Shown here: positions 1-6,060 of the stretch, piece after piece
Layout: every line of letters begins with the position of its first letter
Numbering within the stretch: position 1 is the stretch's first letter
Origin: a virus
Length of the DNA: 64,000 bases
Direction: 5' to 3' (one strand)
Virus record (IMG/VR): IMGVR_UViG_3300018080_000001
Coordinates: 1 to 64,000 of that record
Program-made: the position numbers and the translations under genes
Notes under the pieces: generated by a model
What the model was told of the DNA's origin: nothing
Database searches by the model: none
Seen by the model: the letters and a program-made list of their open reading frames with translations, nothing else

Positions 1-265
1 CAGCAACTCCACCCACGGCTTCCAGATGTCCAACGATCTTGGACGGCACGTACTCATTTGCAGCACTTCCACCAATAGCTGTAGATTGCTCGTCATTCAG
101 GGTATCGATAGCAACGGCAGCGAATTTAACTCTTTCGCTCTGAGCTAATTCCGTGGTATTTGTAACGACGTCTGCATGGTCGGTACCGTTGCTTGTTCTA
201 TGTGTAGTTAGCGCCGTGGCTTCAACACCACTTAAAATTTTTGTGGTACTCAATCTAATAGTCAT
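1..265 (-). CDS. virion-like protein, N-terminal part (cut by left edge)
   Basis: The reading frame starts at an ATG (263-265) behind a good ribosome site (AAAGGAG, 6-7 nt upstream) and stays open to the left edge, so only the first 88 residues are seen. It begins MTIRLSTTKILSG and is rich in Thr, Ala, Asn and Gly with no cysteine, as in many phage structural proteins. I recognise no domain. It lies 35 nt downstream of a second protein of similar composition, so a decoration, tail or fibre-accessory role is an inference from composition and position only. Confidence 0.75.
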   Translation of the reverse strand, partial: MTIRLSTTKILSGVEATALTTHRTSNGTDHADVVTNTTELAQSERVKFAAVAIDTLNDEQSTAIGGSAANEYVPSKIVGHLEAVGGVA

Positions 266-300
266 CTGTTTCTCCTTTTATCTAAAAAAGCATATCGCCT

Positions 301-1002
301 TTAGACATATGTACCTTGAATAATAACATTGGCAGTACACGTGGTTAGCCCCGCACCGGTATCAGCGGTTGTCACACGAATATGCAACGTGGCATTAGCC
401 GCAATAAGAGGTAAATCACCGGTAATAGCAATTACATGCTTTGTACCCACCGCTGTTAAACCCGTGAGTGTTGTTGCCGGAAGAATCTGGGTTCCACCCG
501 CCGCAGTACCAATAGTAATGGCAGCATCACCGTTAGGAACACCACCGGCCACCGCAGTTGTATCCACAAGAATGCGTGTGGGAATAAAATCATCAGTCAC
601 AACCCCACCAAGAGCACTGCTCGTGTCCGAAGCCGCACTAATGAGGTCTACAGCCTGGGTGGTACTCAACTGCTGATATGCGGGCGTTTCCAAGGCATCT
701 ATGATACCATCATCATCCGCATCATAATCGTCCTTGGGCATATCCCCGCCAACTTTCCAAGCGGTCATCTGCGCAGCAGTCAAAGTAACAGATCCTCGTG
801 TAACTGCTACCTTAGCCGATGTAATCCAAGACGAAAGAGTATCACAGAGAAGTGTATTTCCCTCTACCTGGTTCAGATTGATGTTCTCGGAGTTAGCGCC
901 TGTTGTGTGCCCAATGTCTAGTCGGGGGACTCCTTCATCCCCGACTAACGATAGAACCGTAGAAGTCCTATTAGTCACAGTAATATACGTGGGTAATGCC
1001 AT
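301..1002 (-). CDS. putative virion structural protein
   Basis: 233 residues, Ala/Thr/Val/Gly-rich and cysteine-poor. Residues about 93-101 (DADDDGIID) look like a calcium-binding EF-hand or thrombospondin-type loop. The last 90 residues are a predicted all-beta Thr/Ala/Gly segment of the kind common in phage fibre and decoration proteins. The start MALPTYITVTN has an AAGGAAGG-type ribosome site. The gene follows a 300-nt non-coding leader, so it probably opens a late transcript that also carries the gene at the left edge. Function is not recognised; the structural role is inferred. Confidence 0.8.
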   Translation of the reverse strand: MALPTYITVTNRTSTVLSLVGDEGVPRLDIGHTTGANSENINLNQVEGNTLLCDTLSSWITSAKVAVTRGSVTLTAAQMTAWKVGGDMPKDDYDADDDGIIDALETPAYQQLSTTQAVDLISAASDTSSALGGVVTDDFIPTRILVDTTAVAGGVPNGDAAITIGTAAGGTQILPATTLTGLTAVGTKHVIAITGDLPLIAANATLHIRVTTADTGAGLTTCTANVIIQGTYV

Positions 1003-1141
1003 GCTAACCTTCCTTTATATTTTGAGTTGTTTACATTCTTTCCCACATCCAAATAAGCACATATTGTGTGCTCAATCCCTTAACACAAGGCTAACATAAA
1101 TGTATTAGATTTTTTAAAAGAAAAAACTATATAAATAAGAA

Positions 1142-1189
1142 GGAGGGGCTCCAACAAAGGGGAGCACAAAACCCAAGTGGAGCCCCTCC
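1142..1189. terminator. perfect 12-bp inverted repeat in leader
   Basis: GGAGGGGCTCCA (1142-1153) and its exact complement (1178-1189) enclose a 24-nt loop, very GC-rich in an AT-rich genome. On the minus strand it is followed by TTCTTATTT, an imperfect U-tract, so it may terminate transcription. It also lies in the leader of the 301-1002 gene and could be a structured 5' UTR element. The rest of 1003-1270 shows no gene. A TATTATAAT-like box on the minus strand near 1218 could be a -10 element, but I see no convincing -35. Confidence 0.5.
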
Positions 1190-1270
1190 CCACACAGAAA
1201 GGAGGTTGTCAGGTCTATTATAATATACGATTATAAAAATATAAAGCTTTTAGTTATATTTTAAATAAAA

Positions 1271-1306
1271 AGACCCGAGTAGAAAATAGTAGAAACTACT
1301 CAGGTC
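1271..1306 (-). terminator. rho-independent terminator
   Basis: On the minus strand AGACCTGAGTAG pairs with CTACTCGGGTCT (one mismatch) across a 12-nt loop and is followed by TTTTATTT. The TGA stop of the gene at 1300-1563 sits inside the 5' arm. This looks like the end of the transcript carrying the small-gene array. Confidence 0.75.
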
Positions 1307-1563
1307 TTAGAGGGTATTCCAGCTCTTCCGCCGAGAATACGTGTAACATACTTATAATCTAGAGAATGGTCAACAGAATTGCTTATAAATAGGGAATAAA
1401 AAGTATACATGATTGTCTTGGGTGGATGCTTCCATACTTCCTTAGTTATATAATCAGAGAGATATATTTTAGAAACTTTACACAAAGTATATAAACTAAT
1501 GTGTATAAGTTCATTAAAGTCTTTATTAAATTTGTATCTAGTGTTTTCTCCTACAGATTTCAT
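1300..1563 (-). CDS. MKxxG-family small protein
   Basis: 87 residues starting MKSVGENTRYKF. It is the most distal member of the array whose proteins begin M-K-x-x-G. The body has regularly spaced Ile/Leu/Val residues (for example HISLYTLCKVSKIYLSDYI), the degenerate tetrad pattern of the family. Its stop codon is built into the terminator stem. No known domain; function unknown. Confidence 0.6.
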   Translation of the reverse strand: MKSVGENTRYKFNKDFNELIHISLYTLCKVSKIYLSDYITKEVWKHPPKTIMYTFYSLFISNSVDHSLDYKYVTRILGGRAGIPSKT

Positions 1564-1580
1564 TTTTTATGGAAGTCCTG

Positions 1581-1745
1581 TTAAATTTTTGTACACCGTG
1601 TCATAAATCGTATCATAGAATTCATCGTCTCTAATTTCAAATAACGCATAAGATATGCAGTTATCTCAGGAGAAATAAAAAACTCAAGTGAAGTATCAAA
1701 ATAAAAGAAGTCTTCTCTATCTATAATTTCACCCAGTACTTTCAT
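1581..1745 (-). CDS. MKxxG-family small protein
   Basis: 54 codons, MKVLGEIIDREDFF at the start, ending TRCTKI. It sits 2 nt after the next gene upstream and 17 nt before the following one, so it fits the tightly packed array. Assignment rests on the N-terminal signature and position. It looks shortened relative to the 65-85-residue siblings. Function unknown. Confidence 0.5.
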   Translation of the reverse strand: MKVLGEIIDREDFFYFDTSLEFFISPEITAYLMRYLKLETMNSMIRFMTRCTKI

Positions 1746-1747
1746 AA

Positions 1748-1984
1748 CTACAAATCTATAGTATCCTCAAGCAAATTACGTCCTAAAGGATACCCTATAA
1801 TACTCCAGATAAAAGTATTAAGAGATTCATAAATAGATCTAGAAATGCTAGCATGACTATCAAAATCTATTAAGCTAACTACATGGCATACATCTTTTAT
1901 CCATTTTAAAGCATTCTTATCTTTGTATTTAGAGTCATATCTACCTATAAAATTGTATGCAACAGCTTTACCCAAGTATTTCAT
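1748..1984 (-). CDS. MKxxGK-family small protein
   Basis: 78 residues, MKYLGKAVAYNF at the start. The segment around residues 46-64 (ISRSIYESLNTFIWSII) has a hydrophobic residue every fourth position, the degenerate form of the S-V tetrad repeat seen in pure form at 3.5-4.4 kb. No enzymatic motif; function unknown. Confidence 0.6.
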   Translation of the reverse strand: MKYLGKAVAYNFIGRYDSKYKDKNALKWIKDVCHVVSLIDFDSHASISRSIYESLNTFIWSIIGYPLGRNLLEDTIDL

Positions 1985-1988
1985 ATTA

Positions 1989-2219
1989 TCACCCGATATA
2001 ATTATAAATATGGGATAAAGTAGATAGTCTTATAAAATATGTTATTTCATCAAAATACCAATGTTTACTTATGAAATAAATTCTTACACTTCTAAAAACA
2101 TCCTCCTGCATGGACACTAGTACTAACTTACCCGCGACATCTTCATCCCAGAAACATAGAAACCAAATATTCTGGTACCCATCGGGTAAGTCCCTAACCG
2201 TGTCGCCCAAAATTTTCAT
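1989..2219 (-). CDS. MKxxG-family small protein
   Basis: 76 residues from the start MKILGDTVRDL, chosen because it restores the family N-terminus; the frame stays open upstream with another ATG at 2237. Aromatic-rich body with a tetrad-like stretch (VFRSVRIYFISKH). Function unknown. Confidence 0.55.
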   Translation of the reverse strand: MKILGDTVRDLPDGYQNIWFLCFWDEDVAGKLVLVSMQEDVFRSVRIYFISKHWYFDEITYFIRLSTLSHIYNYIG

Positions 2220-2221
2220 TA

Positions 2222-2437
2222 CTAAAATTCCCACCATATTATAGAATTAATATTACGACCACAGCACTCATAAATTAAAAAATCAACGGATCTTACGGAT
2301 ATATCCAAAAATATGGGAAAAACACTAGATACTATATTTTCGGATACCAAATATCTTATAGACTTAGTTGAAACTCGTGAAAAAGAAACCGACCCATATT
2401 CTATTTGCATAGCAAGTTTTTTACCTAATAATCTCAT
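2222..2437 (-). CDS. MKxxGK-family small protein
   Basis: 71 residues from MRLLGKKLAMQI; an in-frame ATG four codons upstream is possible, but the internal start matches the family signature and overlaps the stop of the preceding gene by 4 nt. The body contains SVFPIFLDISVRSVDFLI, with hydrophobics at about every fourth position. Function unknown. Confidence 0.55.
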   Translation of the reverse strand: MRLLGKKLAMQIEYGSVSFSRVSTKSIRYLVSENIVSSVFPIFLDISVRSVDFLIYECCGRNINSIIWWEF

Positions 2438-2649
2438 TCTATAATACAACCATTTCCTACCTGCAATTCAATAATATTTTCTACCCAGAAAAAAATCAAA
2501 GCACCAACTGTTTTATCTACAAAGACTTTTATAAGATAATAATAAATAAATTTAGAAACTGAAATATCAAAATAAAAATCAAGTTCATTAGCAAGTACGG
2601 AATTTTCGTACTCTAACTGTAAATCAAGCTCTTTACCAATAACCTTCAT
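2434..2649 (-). CDS. MKxxGK-family small protein
   Basis: 71 residues, MKVIGKELDLQLEYEN at the start; residues 4-15 resemble the next gene downstream (LGKKLAMQIEYGS), suggesting recent duplication. The body has a tetrad-like hydrophobic pattern (DISVSKFIYYYLIKVFV). The start codon lies inside the recurring intercassette DNA element. Function unknown. Confidence 0.6.
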   Translation of the reverse strand: MKVIGKELDLQLEYENSVLANELDFYFDISVSKFIYYYLIKVFVDKTVGALIFFWVENIIELQVGNGCIIE

Positions 2650-2683
2650 ATTTTACACTGCCTATACTTTCAGTCTAATTTTT
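2647..2683 (-). repeat. intercassette repeat, copy 1 of 5
   Basis: On the minus strand this reads AAATTAGACTGAAAGTAT then AGGCAGTGTAAAATATG, ending in the start codon of the next gene. Near-complete copies lie at 5229-5266 and 5759-5793, with partial ones at 4671-4690 and 4978-4997. Here the upstream gene terminates inside the element (…IRLKV, stop). The other copies are read in other frames, so the conservation is at DNA level. Confidence 0.7.
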
Positions 2684-2862
2684 ATCGTGTATTTTAAATC
2701 ATAAAAAAGATATTCATTTATACTACCAACTATACTAGCAGCTATAACTTTGTAGTATATATTCCAACAAAGTTCGTCTTCTACTTTATTAATAATAGTA
2801 TTAAAAACATGTCCACGAATACTTTCAATATCATATTTAATCAAATTACCCGAAGTTTTCAC
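2662..2862 (-). CDS. MKxxG-family small protein
   Basis: 66 residues, MKTSGNLIKYDIES at the start. The middle (VIAASIVGSINEYLFYDL) shows the four-residue hydrophobic period. The last six residues are encoded by the recurring intercassette element. It overlaps the preceding gene by 17 nt. Function unknown. Confidence 0.6.
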   Translation of the reverse strand: MKTSGNLIKYDIESIRGHVFNTIINKVEDELCWNIYYKVIAASIVGSINEYLFYDLKYTIKIRLKV

Positions 2863-3064
2863 GACTCTCCATCCTATAGTATATAGTCTGATATGTAAAA
2901 TCTGATAACGTATTAAATATTAACTCAGATATTCTAAGTGTTCTCCATTCCACAGGAAATCGAATATTCCACATAAGAGAAGAAGAAACATTGTCAGAAA
3001 CATACTTTTTTATTTCATGAGTATAGAACATGTCCAAAGACTTAGATTTTCCCATGGTTTTCAT
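2846..3064 (-). CDS. MKxxGK-family small protein
   Basis: 72 residues, MKTMGKSKSLDMFYTHEI at the start, with a tetrad-like segment KKYVSDNVSSSLMWNIRFPV (about residues 19-38). Part of the packed array. Function unknown. Confidence 0.6.
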   Translation of the reverse strand: MKTMGKSKSLDMFYTHEIKKYVSDNVSSSLMWNIRFPVEWRTLRISELIFNTLSDFTYQTIYYRMESRENFG

Positions 3065-3073
3065 AGTATTAAA

Positions 3074-3286
3074 TTACTTATTCAAAATAGCCCTAAATAT
3101 TAATCTTTGATATGGTTTTATAGAGTCTGCCCCAAACATATTAATATTCCTCCAAATACGATTTACCCAGCCTATTTTATATTTCAGCCGGTAGCAATCA
3201 TTAGTATGTCTATTATCCTGAAGAAATTCTTCATATAAATCTCTTTGCTTAATATTATTATCACATATTTTGCCGATATAAAGCAT
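3074..3286 (-). CDS. MxxxGK-family small protein
   Basis: 70 residues, MLYIGKICDNNIKQRD at the start: a variant N-terminus, since the second residue is Leu. The IGKICD string recurs as SGKICD in the zinc-ribbon protein at 15191-15475. The body is basic and aromatic without an obvious tetrad repeat. Function unknown. Confidence 0.55.
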   Translation of the reverse strand: MLYIGKICDNNIKQRDLYEEFLQDNRHTNDCYRLKYKIGWVNRIWRNINMFGADSIKPYQRLIFRAILNK

Positions 3287-3290
3287 AATA

Positions 3291-3518
3291 TTAATCCTCA
3301 GAAACCACTATATCCTGCTGATACAAAGGAATACTGGCAACAGGTTTCTCCGGACTAAGAATTATGGTAGAACTCGTGGTGCTCCTATATTCTCTACCAT
3401 TTAAAAAACACTCACAAGTACAATATGTTGAAGGATTTTCCTTACCCTCTATGTCAGTATAAAATGGACTTCCACAATGAGGGCACTGACCAATTTCTAG
3501 GATTCTCGCAGTAATCAT
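3291..3518 (-). CDS. zinc-ribbon-like small protein
   Basis: 75 residues. CPHCGSPFY (residues 12-20) and YCTCECF (about 32-38) supply two cysteine pairs for a probable zinc ribbon; the rest is Ser/Thr-rich. It lacks the M-K-x-x-G-K start of its neighbours although it lies within their array. Substrate or partner unknown. Confidence 0.6.
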   Translation of the reverse strand: MITARILEIGQCPHCGSPFYTDIEGKENPSTYCTCECFLNGREYRSTTSSTIILSPEKPVASIPLYQQDIVVSED

Positions 3519-3542
3519 GTTTATACCTCAAAATACTGTGTT

Positions 3543-3752
3543 TTATCCAAATGGTGACCATAATAAATGGTGTAACGAAGTACTTATTACAGATCTTACA
3601 GAATTCTCTGAAAAATCTGTTGCGACTGAATTACTAACTAAATTCCTAGCTGAGTATCTAACTGAATATCTAGAATACCTAACTAAATCACTAACGGAAT
3701 GCTTAACTGAATAATAAACTGAATTCCTAACTTGTTTTCCTATATTTTTCAT
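3543..3752 (-). CDS. MKxxGK protein with S-V tetrapeptide repeats
   Basis: 69 residues: MKNIGKQVRNSV, then about nine four-residue units of the form x-S-V-x (YYSV, KHSV, SDLV, YSVR). Its first 36 nt are identical to those of the gene at 4227-4427, so the two are recent duplicates at their 5' ends. Its start overlaps the stop of the preceding gene (ATGA). A regular four-residue period predicts an amphipathic rod or helix with one hydrophobic stripe. Function unknown. Confidence 0.6.
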   Translation of the reverse strand: MKNIGKQVRNSVYYSVKHSVSDLVRYSRYSVRYSARNLVSNSVATDFSENSVRSVISTSLHHLLWSPFG

Positions 3753-3961
3753 TTTACTATTGCATCTTCAGCTAAAGTCCAAACTAAATAACTAACTGAA
3801 TCCCAAACTGAATACCTAACTAAATTAACAACTGAATCACTAACTGAATTACTAACTGAATTACTAACTGAATTACTAACCAAATTCATAACTGAATCAC
3901 TAACTGAATCCTTAACTGAATCCCTTACTAACTCTTTAACACTCTTACCCACGGCTTTCAT
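3749..3961 (-). CDS. MKxxGK protein with S-V tetrapeptide repeats
   Basis: 70 residues: MKAVGKSVKELV, then a nearly perfect run of tetrads (RDSV, KDSV, SDSV, SNSV, SNSV, SDSV). The C-terminal 20 residues drift to YSVWDSVSYLVW and then a short acidic end. Both ends overlap neighbouring genes by 4 nt. No catalytic residues. Structural, membrane-active or packaged-protein roles are all possible; none is shown. Confidence 0.6.
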   Translation of the reverse strand: MKAVGKSVKELVRDSVKDSVSDSVMNLVSNSVSNSVSNSVSDSVVNLVRYSVWDSVSYLVWTLAEDAIVK

Positions 3962-4230
3962 TTTTCTGTACTTTCTTTAATTGAATTATAAAATAAAGCC
4001 CTAGCTGAGTAGCTAACTGAATCACTAACTGAATCCCAAACTGAATCAAAAACGGAATCACTAACTGAATCCCAAACTGAATCAAAAACGGAATCAAAAA
4101 CGGAATCACTAACTGAATCCCAAACTGAATACCAAACTGAATCCCAAACTGAATCCCAAACTGAATCACTAACTGAAACCCTAGCCGAATCCCCAACTAA
4201 ACCCGCAACACTCTTACCTATAATTTTCAT
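3958..4230 (-). CDS. MKxxGK protein with S-V tetrapeptide repeats
   Basis: 90 residues, the longest of the four repeat genes: MKIIGKSVAGLVGDSA, then about 15 tetrads (VWDS, VSDS, VFDS), ending LFYNSIKESTEK. The Trp/Phe/Tyr position makes one face strongly aromatic. Another open frame overlaps it only because the 12-bp repeat lacks stops. Function unknown. Confidence 0.6.
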   Translation of the reverse strand: MKIIGKSVAGLVGDSARVSVSDSVWDSVWDSVWYSVWDSVSDSVFDSVFDSVWDSVSDSVFDSVWDSVSDSVSYSARALFYNSIKESTEK

Positions 4231-4427
4231 TGTTCTATATTTTCTTTAAATGAAGGACTAACTGAATACAAAACTGAATTCCTAACTGAATTCCTAACTG
4301 AAGACAAAACTGAATACCAAACTAAATTCCAAACTGAAACTCTAACTAAATTAACAACTGAATCAATAACTGAATTCCTAACTGAATACCTAACTGAATT
4401 CCTAACTTGTTTTCCTATATTTTTCAT
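4227..4427 (-). CDS. MKxxGK protein with S-V tetrapeptide repeats
   Basis: 66 residues: MKNIGKQVRNSVRYSV, then about 12 tetrads with Arg, Trp and Leu in the variable places. It opens the run of four repeat genes and shares its first 36 nt with the gene at 3543-3752. Function unknown. Confidence 0.6.
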   Translation of the reverse strand: MKNIGKQVRNSVRYSVRNSVIDSVVNLVRVSVWNLVWYSVLSSVRNSVRNSVLYSVSPSFKENIEQ

Positions 4428-4439
4428 TTTATTAAGACC

Positions 4440-4673
4440 TCATAAATTTTTATTAAAATATATATCGTGAAAGATATATTCGAAATGAGTACTACTGGGT
4501 ATAGCCCTTTCCACAAGACTCTTGATTTTATTATAAATATCTATATTTACCTTTAATATAGGATTGGTTATATAAAGTATACCCAGAGCACCAACTGTAT
4601 GAGTACTCTCATACGCAAAAATCTTAATAGCTTGATCGCAGACATTAATTTTTGTCAATCCTAAATCCTTCAT
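4440..4673 (-). CDS. small paralogue A (MKDLGL start)
   Basis: 77 residues, MKDLGLTKINVCDQAIKI. It is clearly paralogous to the gene at 4993-5232 along its whole length (MKDLGL; TxGxxxxxxxxLPLKIDIY-like; VS/IPSSTxxEYxxxDIxF), a pair that differs from the tetrad members. Its start lies in the intercassette DNA element. Function unknown. Confidence 0.6.
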   Translation of the reverse strand: MKDLGLTKINVCDQAIKIFAYESTHTVGALGILYITNPILKVNIDIYNKIKSLVERAIPSSTHFEYIFHDIYFNKNL

Positions 4674-4685
4674 ATTTTACACTGC

Positions 4686-4934
4686 CTATATTTCAAAATA
4701 AGCTACCCATGTATCAAGCACAATTTCCAAATTCATAAAAATAAAATCATTGATATTATTCCAGATAATTATTTCCAGGGGCTCTGTAAGAGCATATTCT
4801 ATAGCACAAACCAAAGTAGTCTTACCCGCCTCAACACACAATGCATCGACCATGCTCCAAATACCATGTTTATAGTCATTGGTTACAAAGTATGTATCTA
4901 TGTAATCTTTTCTATTTTTTCCTAAGTGTTTCAC
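4686..4934 (-). CDS. MKxxGK-family small protein
   Basis: 82 residues, MKHLGKNRKDYIDTYF at the start. The middle contains VEAGKTTLVCAIEYAL, which resembles but does not satisfy a P-loop (see rejected list). C-terminal half is hydrophobic (NDFIFMNLEIVLDTWVAYF). Flanked by paralogues A on both sides. Function unknown. Confidence 0.55.
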   Translation of the reverse strand: MKHLGKNRKDYIDTYFVTNDYKHGIWSMVDALCVEAGKTTLVCAIEYALTEPLEIIIWNNINDFIFMNLEIVLDTWVAYFEI

Positions 4935-4992
4935 GTTATATAATATACCGTATTAACTTTATCAAGTATTTTATACTCCACATATATTCAGT

Positions 4993-5232
4993 CTAATTTT
5001 TTTCATCAGTATATAAACTAAAAAATATATCATAAACTGTAGCCTCTAAATATGTAAAAGAACTAACACGCTCTTTTAATTTTTCTTCAACCTCTTCATA
5101 TATATCTATCTTCAAGGGCAAATAAGTATTGACTACAAACATAAAACCCAGAGTAGAATTATAGTTCCAATGCGGAACTATCTTAACACCATTATCATGA
5201 ATATACGTAGATACTAGTCCTAAATCCTTCAT
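4993..5232 (-). CDS. small paralogue A (MKDLGL start), second copy
   Basis: 79 residues, MKDLGLVSTYIHDNGVKI; paralogue of 4440-4673 with the same order of motifs. It ends DEKN, with the stop TAG inside a partial copy of the intercassette element. The duplicated pair flanks one unrelated cassette. Function unknown. Confidence 0.6.
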   Translation of the reverse strand: MKDLGLVSTYIHDNGVKIVPHWNYNSTLGFMFVVNTYLPLKIDIYEEVEEKLKERVSSFTYLEATVYDIFFSLYTDEKN

Positions 5233-5266
5233 ATTCTATACTGCCTATACTTTCAGTCTAATTTTT
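5229..5266 (-). repeat. intercassette repeat, copy at 5.2 kb
   Basis: Nearly identical to the copy at 2647-2683 (one C/T change near the start codon). Here it is read as LD then TGA for the gene at 5253-5417, a different frame from the first copy. It supplies the upstream region and ATG of the gene at 4993-5232. Confidence 0.7.
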
Positions 5267-5417
5267 CATATAAATCTTCAGTAATCAAAGTTGCTTCATA
5301 TAAACTACCGCCTTCTGAGATTGTAAATAGCATTATCCTTATTTCAACCCGAGTATTCATGTAATCTTCAGTACGAACATGATCAGTTATACTAATTCTG
5401 TTTCCTGGTTTTTTCAT
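5253..5417 (-). CDS. MKxxG-family small protein
   Basis: 54 codons, MKKPGNRISITDHVRTED, ending YEKLD inside the intercassette element. The K-x-P-G-N-x-x start is shared with the gene at 6425-6640 (KTPGNSV). Short but well placed between neighbours. Function unknown. Confidence 0.5.
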   Translation of the reverse strand: MKKPGNRISITDHVRTEDYMNTRVEIRIMLFTISEGGSLYEATLITEDLYEKLD

Positions 5418-5421
5418 TATA

Positions 5422-5613
5422 CTAAGACTGGTTTTTATCTTTATTCAAACCTGATAATTTACTATTAAAATTTTCAGTTTCTTTTTCAATTTCGTTTACA
5501 ATATTTTTTGTAATTATTCTATTTTTACGAATGCTAAAACCTAAAAAAATAACAACAAATATCTGAACAAATAAAAATAAAAAACTAAACAATTCTAAAT
5601 AGCTTCGCATCAC
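5422..5613 (-). CDS. single-pass membrane protein
   Basis: 62-63 residues; GTG (5613) or ATG (5610) start behind AGGAGG. Residues about 7-26 (LFSFLFLFVQIFVVIFLGFS) form one transmembrane helix, followed by a basic RKNR stop-transfer and a polar, probably coiled C-terminus with Glu/Lys/Asn. This topology fits a small holin- or spanin-like inner-membrane protein, but there is no sequence-level support for lysis. It directly follows a second, frame-interrupted membrane gene. Confidence 0.6.
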   Translation of the reverse strand: MMRSYLELFSFLFLFVQIFVVIFLGFSIRKNRIITKNIVNEIEKETENFNSKLSGLNKDKNQS

Positions 5614-5761
5614 TTAAAAACCTCCTAACAATTTTTTGTAATCCTTTTCACATTTTCTTCTAATAAATCTATACTCTTGGTAGAATCTTATAAATATATA
5701 CACAAGAGTACTATAAAAAAGAAAAATACAAATAAAAAAAAATAATTAAAAATAAATCCAT
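5614..5761 (-). pseudogene. membrane protein gene interrupted at a T9 run
   Basis: ATG at 5761 gives MDLFLIIFF and soon a stop. One base fewer in the run of nine T (minus strand) would join this to ICIFLFYSTLVYIFIRFY…, a 48-codon protein with one hydrophobic helix and a basic tail ending KLLGGF. That frame ends exactly at the start of the next gene, whose AGGAGG lies inside its last codons. Either a homopolymer sequencing error, a real pseudogene, or programmed slippage. Its start lies in the intercassette repeat. Confidence 0.5.
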
Positions 5762-5793
5762 ATTTTACACTGCCTATACTTTCAGTCTAATTT
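5759..5793 (-). repeat. intercassette repeat, copy at 5.8 kb
   Basis: Same sequence as the copy at 2647-2683 over about 33 nt. Here the upstream gene (5787-5945) ends EN then TAG in a third frame, and the ATG at the end starts the interrupted membrane gene. Confidence 0.7.
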
Positions 5794-5945
5794 TCCCAGA
5801 GATCTCTATACATTAAAGATTTGTTCCTTGCTATACTACACTTTAGTTCAATATGTATATGAATATATGCAGAAATTGAATTTGTTATATGCTTAGAAGT
5901 AGAAATATAAAAAGGAGGAGATACTTTTTTTCCCAGTGTTTTCAT
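5787..5945 (-). CDS. MKxxGK-family small protein
   Basis: 52 residues, MKTLGKKVSPPFYIST. Residues about 17-33 (SKHITNSISAYIHIHIE) have Ile every fourth position. It ends within the intercassette repeat. Function unknown. Confidence 0.5.
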   Translation of the reverse strand: MKTLGKKVSPPFYISTSKHITNSISAYIHIHIELKCSIARNKSLMYRDLWEN

Positions 5946-6054
5946 TTTTCAAGTTTGCTTTCAAATTCAAATAAAAAATCTCATGCCATTGTTCTGGTGA
6001 CAAAGCTCTGTTTTTATTTCTATGTTCTTCGTCATCAATTTTCCTCGTAGACAC
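5893..6054 (-). CDS. doubtful 53-codon frame overlapping its neighbour
   Basis: A GTG-started frame with protein-like composition (SPEQWHEIFYLNLKANLK) fills the gap 5946-6060 and runs into the next gene in another frame. It has no ribosome site and is in frame with the stop of the preceding gene, so it may be a decayed remnant. Confidence 0.22.
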   Translation of the reverse strand: MSTRKIDDEEHRNKNRALSPEQWHEIFYLNLKANLKNENTGKKSISSFLYFYF

Positions 6055-6060
6055 ACACTC

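Larger units (their letters stand above)
3590..4420 (-). repeat. 12-bp coding tandem repeats across four genes
   Basis: The stretch is built of degenerate 12-bp units (plus strand AACTGAATCACT, AACTGAATTCCT, AACTGAATCCCA and similar). Each encodes one x-S-V-x tetrapeptide on the minus strand, and units run in register through four consecutive genes. Start regions (ATGAAA…GG) interrupt the array at 3752, 3961, 4230 and 4427. The pattern is typical of slippage or unequal recombination under selection for the protein period. Confidence 0.85.

Noticed and set aside
1128-1138. T4-like late promoter (TATAAATA)
   Set aside because: It points rightward on the plus strand, opposite to all genes, and the region is AT-rich enough for chance matches.
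1003-1299. tRNA or other RNA gene in the leader
   Set aside because: No cloverleaf, no CCA end; only two hairpins are visible.
3517-3714. 65-codon plus-strand frame opposite the repeat genes
   Set aside because: The 12-bp repeats lack stops in several frames; the minus frame has ordered starts, the plus one none.
3945-4196. 83-codon alternative frame (GIQFGIQ repeats)
   Set aside because: Overlaps 3958-4230 in another frame; an artefact of the repeat unit, without a ribosome site or family start.
3590-4420. CRISPR-like array
   Set aside because: Units are 12 bp, degenerate, coding and have no spacers; the 66-bp units at 57.7-60.0 kb are also coding and have no unique spacers.
4686-4934. 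P-loop ATPase (VEAGKTT)
   Set aside because: The glycine five residues before G-K is absent, the protein is only 82 residues and no Walker B follows.
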